From contig OX578281.1 in the NCBI GenBank assembly GCA_951217055.1, positions 10,136,447 through 10,200,446 on the forward strand: 64,000 nucleotides of DNA, written 5' to 3'. The notes beneath the pieces are model-generated. The model was given only the letters and a program-made list of their open reading frames with translations, did not search any database and was not told where the DNA came from. The position numbers were made by a program, and so were the translations under genes. Shown piece after piece: positions 1 through 8,900 of the stretch (position 1 is the stretch's first letter; each line of letters starts with the position of its first letter). Source of the DNA: Gerris lacustris (Eukaryota; Arthropoda; Insecta; Hemiptera; Gerridae).

Positions 1-430
1 CCCCAAAATTTTTATTTTATTTGAAAATTCGAAGTTGGGTATCATTTTAAAGGTATTGAAACTTTGTTCACACAAATATATCGTATTTTCAAAATGGCAG
101 CCATTTAATGCCCCCAAAAAATAAAAAAAAAATGTTCCTCCCCATGCTACCCCATTAGAACAAGTCCTAAAAATATGCATCTTTGTAGTCCAATGATATT
201 TCCGGGATCTGATACAAGAAAGTCAAATTTTAGAATTTTTAGGGGGCCGTAACTCCGGAGCCCCAAAATTTTTATTATTTAAAAATTCCAAGTTGGGTAT
301 AATTTTAAAGGTATTGAAATTTGGTTATTATATCGTGATTCCAAAATAGCGGCAATTTTACCCCTAAAAGGATCAAATAAGTGCATACCGAAGGCACTAA
401 AGGATAATAAATGCACACCTTGTTTCTTAA
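1..430. repeat. Two direct copies of a ~260-bp dispersed-repeat block
   Basis: A block starting CCCCAAAATTTTTATT and running through AAGTTGGGTAT begins near position 1 and again near 262, so the left edge carries a partial tandem duplication. Similar wording (GAGTTGGGTATCAAATG) recurs near 40765, so this is probably the tail of that dispersed family, cut by the window edge. No gene is visible here. An imperfect (AAT)n tract follows at about 463-491. Confidence 0.55.
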
Positions 431-771
431 AAGTGTAACTTTTATACATGCTTTTGTAAAAAAAAAAAAAAATAATAATAATAATAATAATGTACTTATG
501 AATTCTAATGACCAGAGACGGGACGTTTATGACTTTTATTTTTCCATTTCATGACCTTTATTCTATGACTTTTATTATCCTGTTTTATGACGTTTATTTT
601 AGAAAATCGGTTGTTTTATGACCTTTTAGCCAAAAGTATGACGTTTATTTTCTGTGAAAATTTAGCCTTTATGTGAAGCATTTCGTTATTTTGGAGGAAA
701 ACAGTTCAAAAGAGATTTCAATATTTCATAGATACAAAATTATATTTAGAATATATGTAATAAATGATAAA

Positions 772-1192
772 AAAATACGTGTGGTGTCGCGGGACACCCG
801 GGAGGAACAAAGTTCTTTACATGATTACTATTTTACATGATTATATTTTATTTATTTACAAAACAAAGTGACATTTTTGACATATATAACAAAAATAATC
901 AAAACAAGTCAAGTAACAGGCTTCCTTAATAACACTTTTTCCCGTCTTTTAAAGCTTACGTTTACGCGAGCGTTGTGTGTGAACGCTTGAGCAGATAACG
1001 TTTTCCGACGAACTCAGCCTGGGCATTGGTAAAATGAACATGTGTACCAAATTTCATCTAACTCGGTGAGCTTTTACTCAAGTTATCGCCATCTGTAGAT
1101 TTCGTGACGGATTTTGCGTGACGGTGATTTTGGTCATTTTTTTTTGGATTCACTCCCGGGTTCCAGGACATGCCATAAGGAACTTCGTTCCA
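772..1192 (-). repeat. Dispersed repeat 'family D' (GGAACGAAGTTCC ends), inserted in the hAT
   Basis: One end carries TACGTGTGGTGTCGCGGGAC near 777 and the other ends in GGAACTTCGTTCC near 1192. Near-identical sequence recurs at about 42822-43612 (same orientation) and 48039-48962 (opposite orientation). Shared internal phrases include ACGCGAGCGTTG and TTTCGTGACGGATTTTGCG. Because it interrupts the hAT transposase reading frame, it is younger than that insertion. It has no coding capacity. Confidence 0.7.
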
Positions 1193-1194
1193 AT

Positions 1195-1817
1195 AATTAA
1201 CATTGTAAAAAGTAATCATGTGTTGTTCTATATTCTCCAGCGTTAAATTGGTTCTTTTGTCCGTCAGTAGAATTTTAAACTTGGAAAAAGACCTTTCGGC
1301 GTCGGCAGATGAGGTGGGAGCAAATTTCATGCATGACACGTCATTTGCTTTTGCTTTTGCACGCCCTTCAACCGGGCAGCTATGGCCGGTTGATGTTCCC
1401 ACTCAGGATTCCTTGAGAGAACAGCAGTGAACTTTTCTTTCACCTTTTCCCCCACTCTTCCAACCCAATCAGTACCACAAAGGGTCTTGATTTTTTCGAC
1501 GCCGTTTGGAAATAGCATATCCTGTTTTTGCAAACCTTTTATTATGTCAGGAAATGTCCCAAAGTTGTCGTTGATGTAGTTCAGGTGGGTTTCCAGTCCT
1601 GGAGCCTTTAGGGCTTCTTTTGCATTGCGAATTGACGGCGCCTCTCCAGCATCCAATGAAGCTAAGACCTTGAAGACTCCAGATACAAAGTAGGTGTAGA
1701 ACTTACCTGTTTATCACATGGCTTACAGAAGAATGTCTCACCTTCCAAAGAAAAGTCCACCTCCTCTGACACCCACTTACGCTTAAGCGTTAATTTGTTT
1801 GCAGGAGTTTTCGGCAT
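1195..1817 (-). pseudogene. Remnant of a hAT-family transposase (CGGBP1-like N-terminus plus dimerisation C-terminus)
   Basis: The first exon (1817-1707) starts MPKTPANKLTLKRKW and contains a CxxC half zinc finger (FFCKPCDKQ). It ends at a good donor, CAG|GTAAGT. This start resembles the CGGBP1-like hAT proteins common in insects. From about 1660 the reading frame resumes with a late transposase segment (SIRNAKEALKAP, NDNFGTFPDIIK). After a frameshift near 1330-1400 it continues with a hAT C-terminal dimerisation segment (APTSSADAERSFSKFK, LLTDKRTNLTLENIE). Several hundred residues of catalytic core expected between these parts are absent, and the C-terminus runs into a foreign repeat at about 1195. 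It is therefore a non-functional relic; the family call rests on remembered resemblance. Confidence 0.75.
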
Positions 1818-2452
1818 TCTGACACGAGTAGAATCTATTAAGAAACTAGTTACACTAGTAAAATTAATCAAGAAACAAGTAACACGAGTTTCTTATTCGT
1901 GTTACTTGTCATCAAATGAGCAATTAATCATTCTACTCCCTTACCATGAATATATACAAAATTTTAATTATGGAACAGCCAATCAGGAGACTGCCCAATC
2001 CAATGGGTTTACTATTGGCTAACTGGAGAATCTATCTTGAACTTCCTGGATTCTAATCGGAGGAGTTGTTCCAAGAAGGAGCTGATCAGGAGCCCTATTT
2101 TGGAATTAGGGATGACCGTCGGTGCCTCCCTGGTTGTAGGTATGTATAAGCGCATTAGTTAAGTCCGAAAGTGGTCAGGGAATTAAGAGCCCAGGCCTAT
2201 CACTAAGCTGATGTAAGGGTTTTTTGTTCGAACTGCACTTTTACCTGGAACCGGACCACAAATGTTCAATTTAAACATTTTCTTTATCAAAAAAATAAAA
2301 CCTTTTTGCTAAACATTCGGCAAAAAAAGGCCATTTTATGACGTTTATTCCAAGAAACCCCTATTTTATGACGTGTATGCGTAAAATGGCTATTTTATGA
2401 CAAAATCATATGACTATGACGTTTATGACTTTTTCCCGTCTCTGCTAATGAC

Positions 2453-2780
2453 CGAAGAAACCCATTTAGTAACTTGCTGGCAAGTACTTGACGGGATTTT
2501 TTTGTATAATGAAATTTCTAAACAGAATTTTTTTCTTCGGAATCATCAATTTATTTATTTAGAGGTCCAACTTTGTATTCATTCCTAAATAACAAGTTGT
2601 TAAATTAAAGTTAATATGTTTTTAATGATATCTTCATTTCTGCATAATTTATCAAACATTGTTTAATTTGGTTAATTATTTGAAAAAAAAAAAAAATATT
2701 GAGGGAGGTGTTTCATTAAAGGGAATGAACCTTACGATAATATAAATTTAAAGTTATTTTAAAATTGAAAAGATAAGAAC
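2453..2780. other. Intergenic or intronic stretch without recognised features
   Basis: AT-rich sequence between the hAT and the last visible HACD3 exon, with a poly-A tract near 2682-2696. Reading through the exon 4 donor leaves the frame open for about 20 more codons before a stop near 2716. A second possible donor (TTATC|GTAAGG, exon end 2736) therefore cannot be excluded. Confidence 0.4.
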
Positions 2781-2907
2781 CTTTAATGTATCCAATTTCT
2801 TGTTTGCTAAGATTCTTATGAAGCTCAGAATAATCAGACATAATGTCTTTTTTTATTTCACTATCTGAGAGATCGTCGTCTTCACTCTTCCAGCGATCGA
2901 AATCCAC
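2781..2907 (-). CDS. HACD3: HACD3-like gene, exon 4 (CS-domain end and acidic linker)
   Basis: Acceptor TTTTTCAG precedes VDFDRWKSEDDDLSDSEIK. The coding sense is clear to GYIKG. The 3' boundary is less certain: AAAG|GTTCTT at 2781/2780 would split a glycine codon as expected before the YLF-type membrane helix, but that donor is weak. GTAAGG at 2735 is a stronger donor with a less family-like extension. No later exon was found to the left. Confidence 0.78.
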
Positions 2908-5900
2908 CTGAAAAATTAAAAACCCAATATTTGAAGGCATGTTGTCATTCCTTTTTACTTCCATTTAAAAAAACTCCTTTATATTAACCAAGAATGTTAA
3001 AGGATTAAATGGTGTTTAATTTTTAAATGTGACAGGTTTACAAACTACTGTCATAATTTTTAGTTGTGTGTTATTGAATTTTTGTTAGATTGTAATGAAA
3101 ATACAGTAGAACCTCGCTTACACGATCCTCAATAACATGACAACCTCAATTACAAGTGCAATTTTCAAATCCCCTTGAGATTGCCATAACACATAATGTT
3201 AAATTAACCTCTATAACGCCACTATTACTATCCAAACAACCTCTATAACACGGATTTTTTCTAATTCGCAACGTAACTCAGAATCTCTTTAACAAGTAGT
3301 TTTGAGAAGTCAACCTCTATACAGCAATGGGTCAACCTTGAACAAGTCTAGACTTTAAAAAACACCGCCCTCGAACCTCGATAACACCAAAACGACTGAT
3401 AGCCAAAATAACTTTGATAACAGGACCCTCAACAAAAAGAGCACCTCGATAACAAGACTGTATCCCTAATCCCCTTGAGCCAGTCCTTGTCGAGGTTCTA
3501 CTGTAATAACGCTGATTTATGTTAATGTTTAGTCAATTCATTTGTTGTGGAACCACTCATTCATCCATGTCAATATGTGTGTTATCCATGTTGACATCAG
3601 GGTCTTTTCCGCATTTCCCTTCAGAAATAGTTATTGAGTTCATTCAAACCAAAGTGTACCAAAACCTCAAAGAATACAAAGATCAATATACAGTAGAGCG
3701 TTGATTATCCGAACTAATATTTTTTGGGTGGTTCGGATAATCAAAAATTTGGATAGTCAAAATTCACTAAAAAAACAGAAAAAATTAAAAGGGAAGATGT
3801 AAAAATAATCGACCACGTTTATACAAAAAGCATATTCGTTTTATTTATCTAGATCATGGTGAAAAAAAATATAAGTTGTATCACCTAAGATTAATCTGGC
3901 ATAAAGAAAGTTGTAATACTTCTCTTCTTTAATGTTGACTTCCTCTTAATGGTTTTGAAACTAAGAGCATTGACATAACCGAACAACAGAATGGAGAGGC
4001 ATTAAGTGGAAAATTGCTGCTAATGATTCCACAAATTAAATAGACGAACAAAAGTTAGTTCTTAGTAAGGGAGCTAGGGTAGCCGAGCGTCTTAAGGCGC
4101 TCGCTCAGCTATCAATAAGTCGAGGCAACTCGAGGTCGTGGGTTCGATCCCGTGCCATGATACTCTGAATTGCATCAATGAATCACAGACAGTGCAGGGC
4201 AAGGGACACCCTTTATGTGGACTCTTCCCCCACTCTTTGATATGGGTCCGATCCGTGTCATGATGATGTAATTTGTATCTATGGTTCGAGGACGGAGCAG
4301 GGCGAGGGACACCCTTTATGGGGGCTCTTCCCCCGCTTTGACGCATGCTTATATAGCTTACTAATGACCACACCATACTCGCTTCGGCGGTACTATGTAC
4401 AATTGTATGATGCGTAAAAAGGGCTTAAAAGATGACCTAATTGCAAGGTTCGAACAAGTGGTTCGTCCTACCCGTTCTAGTAGGAAGTACTAGACTACTA
4501 CTACTACTAGTTCTTAGTAAACAAATGTTAATGTCTGCCCCGTCAAACTGATTTCATTGAAATCTGGTATCCCTTCATACAGCTAACACCGCTTTTTCTA
4601 GGAATTAATTAAGCGATGGCTTTTAATTTTTTCCATAAAGCCAGTTCGGATAATTGAACGTTCGGATAATTGACTCTCTACTGTATAAATCTAATATACC
4701 TTGAGCCAAGCAGGCTTCTGCTGATGTTTAATAAGTCTAGGCCAAAAACCAGAGAATTTTTTCTTCAGTGTAAATTCAACCACTCTATCTGTCACTTTGG
4801 AAGAATGCACTTCATCCTAAAAATGAAAAAATAAAATAGGATCTTAAGTCATTGATACATAGTTAGAAGTTATGTGAAAACAAATTGCCCTTTTAATATA
4901 GAAAAGTGCTCAGTAGTTGAACGAGCGTAGTGAGTTCTTCATTTCAGAGACTTGGGATTTGAAAAGTTTGTTTGTTTGTTTGTTTGTTTGTTTGTTTGTT
5001 TGTCTAACGATAACTGGAGTAAAAATTGATCAATTTCAGCGAAATTTGGCACGTAGATGCATCTCAGCATTTTTAAGAACTGTATAGTTTTTGAAAATTC
5101 CTCACTAATTATTTCCAAGATGGCGGCCAATATGGCGGACGACTAAAAAAAAAGTTTTAAGCCAGCATAATGTGTTATACATCCTTTTGAAGGTCTTTAA
5201 GAGAAGGAAAAGAATATGTAACTAATCAGATTTCACACTTCATATTTTCAAGATGGCGGCCAATATGGTGGACGACAAAAATAAAAAGTTTTAGTCAGCA
5301 TAATGTGTTATACATCGTTTTAAAGGTCTTTACGAGAAGGAAAAGAAAATTTAACTAATAAAATATCACAGTTAATATTTTCAAGATGGCTGCCAATATG
5401 GCGGACGACTAAAAAAAAAAGTTTAAGTCAGCTTAATGTGTGTTATACATCGTTTTAAAGGCCTTTAAAAGGAGGAAAATAATATTTAACTGATAAAATT
5501 TAATACTTCACACTTTCAAGATGGCGGCCAACATGGCGGACGACTAAACAAAAAGTTTTTAGTCAGTATGACATGTTATACATCAATTTAAAGGTCTTGA
5601 AGTTTAGGAAAGGAATATCTAAGTATTAAAAATGTCACACATAATATTTTCAATATGGCGGACTATTAAAAAAAAAATTGATCTGCTTGGCATGTAATAC
5701 ATTAATCTAAAGGTCTATAAAAGTAAGAATAGAGTCAATAACTTTTCAAATTTCATAATTTATATTTTCAAGATGGCGGCCAATAAGGTGAATGACAAAA
5801 CGTTTTTCGTCCGTATGGCATTTTATATATCGTTTTAAAGGGTTTAGAAGTAAGAAAAGAGTAAATAACTATTAAAATTTCACTCTATATATTTTCAACC

Positions 5901-8900
5901 AATTGTAGATAATTATTATTTAGTACAATTATTGCATACTAAGCAGTTTAAACTGGAAATTTAGTTGAACGTTGTTTAATAGAGGTATTGCAGGCTCGCT
6001 ATGATCGCACGTTTATACAGGAGTTGTAATAATGTTATTGTTGGCTCGCTGCGCTCGCCCTGTATAGACAACATTTAAAATTAGTTTTCATTTAACTGGG
6101 TATATTGAAGGTTCGCTGCACTCGCCAATTTATTTAGTATTTCTGGATTATGTTATGCTGTATAAACTTGCGAGTGCAGCGAGCCTGAATTAATTATATT
6201 AAATAATGATTACGTACAAATACTTTATAAACAGGCGAGCGTAGCGAGCATACAATAACTTTATTTAATTATATTTACTACAAATTCTGAATCAAACCGG
6301 CGAGCGTAGCGAGCCATCTTTAATTTGATTAAATAATTACTATATTTACTGTATAAACAGGCGAGCGTAGCGAGCCTTCTTTAATTTATTTGATTAAATA
6401 ATTAGTATATTTACTGTATAAAAAGCGAGCGTAGCGAGCCTTTAATAACTTTATTTAATAAATATTTACAACAAATTCTGAATCAAACAGGCGAGCGTAG
6501 CGAGCCTTCTTTAATTTGATTAAATAATTACTATATTAACTGTATAAACAGGCGAGCGAAGCGAGCCTGCAATAACTTTATTTAATAAATACTTACTACA
6601 AACGCTAAATCAACAGGCGAGCGCAGCGAGCCTACAATAAATTTATTTAATAAATATTTTCTACAAATGCTAAATCAACAGGCGAGCGCAGCGAGCCTGC
6701 AATAACTTTATTTAATAAATATTTGCTACAAATTCTGAATCAAACAGGCGAGCGTAGCGAGCCTTCTTTAATTCGATTAAATAATTGCTATATTAATTGT
6801 ATAAACAGGCGAGCATAGCGAGCCTACAATAACTTTATTTAATAAATCTTTACTACAAATTCTGAATCAAATAGGTGAGCGTAGTGAGCCTTCTTTATTT
6901 TATAAAATAATTACTATATTTCCTGTGTAAACAGGCGAGCGTAGCGAGCCTGCTATAACTTTATTTAATACATATTTACTAAAAACGCTAAATCAACAGG
7001 CGAGCGCAGCGAGCCTGCAGTAACTTTATTTAATAAATATTTACAACAAATTCTGAATCAAATAGGCGAGCGTAGCGAGCCTTCTTTAAATTGATTAAAT
7101 AATTACTATATTAACTGAATATCAGGCGAGCGTAGCGAGCCTACAATAACTTGATTTAATAAATATTTACTACAAATCCTGAATCAAATAGGCGAGCGTA
7201 GCGAGCCTTCTTTATTTTATAAAATAATTACTAAATTTCCTGTGTAAACAGGCGAGCGTAGCGAGCCTGCAATAACTTTATTTAATAAATACTTACTACA
7301 AACGCTAAATCAACAGGCGAGCGCAGCGAGCCTGCTATAACTTTATTTAATACATATTTACTACAAACGCTAAATCTACAGGTGAGCGCAGCGAGCCTGC
7401 AATAACTTTATTTAATACATATGTACTAGAAATGCTGAATCAAGAGGCGAGCGTAGCGAGCCTGCGTTAATATTATTATTAAATAAAGATAATGGACAGA
7501 ATCATTTTAATGATCTTTTCAGGTTAAATAAGAATGTCAGGTTTTACTGAAATATTATCCTGATATCATTATTGAGAACATAGTATGGCTGATATAAAAG
7601 CACCTTTCTACGCGAGTTCTTTATGCACCGCATCACTAGTAATAATAAAGGAACTATAGGACAGAAATAGAGGCTACCCTATCTCTCATTAATGTTGCAA
7701 AATAATGATAAATACTTACTAAATAAAAATAATTTATACTTCTCATTAATAATTATGAACATTAAAATTTACATTTTAAAAAGGTTTTTTTCATTTTTCT
7801 GTTTTTTAGCTTTAAATTATGTGAAATCATGTTTGATTTGGCTCAACTTTCTACCACAGCAGACAACGAAGGCATCGGCTATTAAATTATACTTTTTGTT
7901 TTTTTTTAATAAAACCAAAATAAATTAATTAAAAGTGTAGTGTTGTAACCTAAAAAGGGGTTGCCGACTAGGTTCAGTTGGGGTGGGTTGGAAAAAGGAG
8001 TGGAGTTAATCAGTGAGAGTGTAAAATGAATACTCAAAATTAAACATAAACAAAGAATATTTACTACTGTTAAACTTAACTTATACTTATGAGAACTGCA
8101 ATAAACACAAAAATAAATTATCCTATGGAAAGGTAAAATAATGAAGCTGAACCTCAGAATCAATAACAAAATAAATCACAATGTGTGAAAAATAAAATCA
8201 ACATAAAAAATCCTACAAAAAAGAATCATTCTCAACTTAAAGAAATAAATTGCTGTATTCTAACAGTTCTTATTAATTTAAACCTTCGAAATAACCAATA
8301 ATACAATAATAATAATAATAATTAAATTAAAATACAATCTATAAAAATTCAAATTTACTTATGATAACATAATATAATAAAAGAGACTCAGGTCATAGTT
8401 GAGTTGAATCCCCAGAAGACTAGAGAAGAAAACTCTTCACACCCGATCTTTGTTAATTTTTAATTATAACCCCGTCGTGCATGTACTTAATCGGGTCCGT
8501 AGAACCTCTACACGCACCTACCGGCCGCACTTAAAGTAGTCCACACACGAGAAGTGCCCCTGCACCATAAATCCTCAAACGGATATGCAGACTAACAGCC
8601 AAGAATTTAATAAACCTAACTAAAATTAAAGTCCTAAAATATAATTAAAATTAATGCACATGAAAGTGTCCGAATGGGGTTCTCAGTTTTAATTACTAAT
8701 CGAAAACTAGGACTTAGCTGGTCTACGAGCCGATGTGTGGAGCAAAAGCAACCTTGTAGAATGCTAGGGCTGAGCGGCGTCGTTGAGTTGGAGTGCCTGC
8801 CGTACTCTACCAGCTTAAGTAAGGCCCGTCGTAGATCCGCAGTGCGTAACGCCGCCTCCGTACCCAGTGAGTCTCCTGGCTAGGCTAGCTGGCTAGACCT

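Larger units (their letters stand above)
513..2444 (-). mobile_element. hAT DNA transposon, internally deleted, with 8-bp target site duplication
   Basis: The ends are inverted: CAGAGACGGGA at 513 and TCCCGTCTCTG ending at 2444. The 8-bp CTAATGAC lies directly outside on both sides (505-512 and 2445-2452), the length expected for hAT insertion. Variants of TTTTATGACGTTTAT are repeated near both ends (525-660 and 2330-2430), as expected for subterminal transposase-binding motifs. The interior holds minus-strand remnants of a hAT-type transposase and a younger dispersed repeat (772-1192). At 1.9 kb it is shorter than autonomous hATs because the catalytic core is missing. It lies beyond the last visible HACD3 exon, probably in an intron of that gene. 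Confidence 0.88.

Noticed and set aside
1218..1430. Plus-strand frame in the hAT
   Set aside because: It is the antisense of the transposase C-terminus, which has clear hAT features on the minus strand.
4080..4165. Functional tRNA gene (Leu/Ser type)
   Set aside because: A and B boxes are present, but the acceptor stem does not pair and a target duplication extends the unit to a 439-bp SINE.
4092..4376. 94-codon minus-strand frame across the SINE
   Set aside because: It lies wholly within the tRNA-derived SINE, antisense to its pol III promoter, and encodes no domain.
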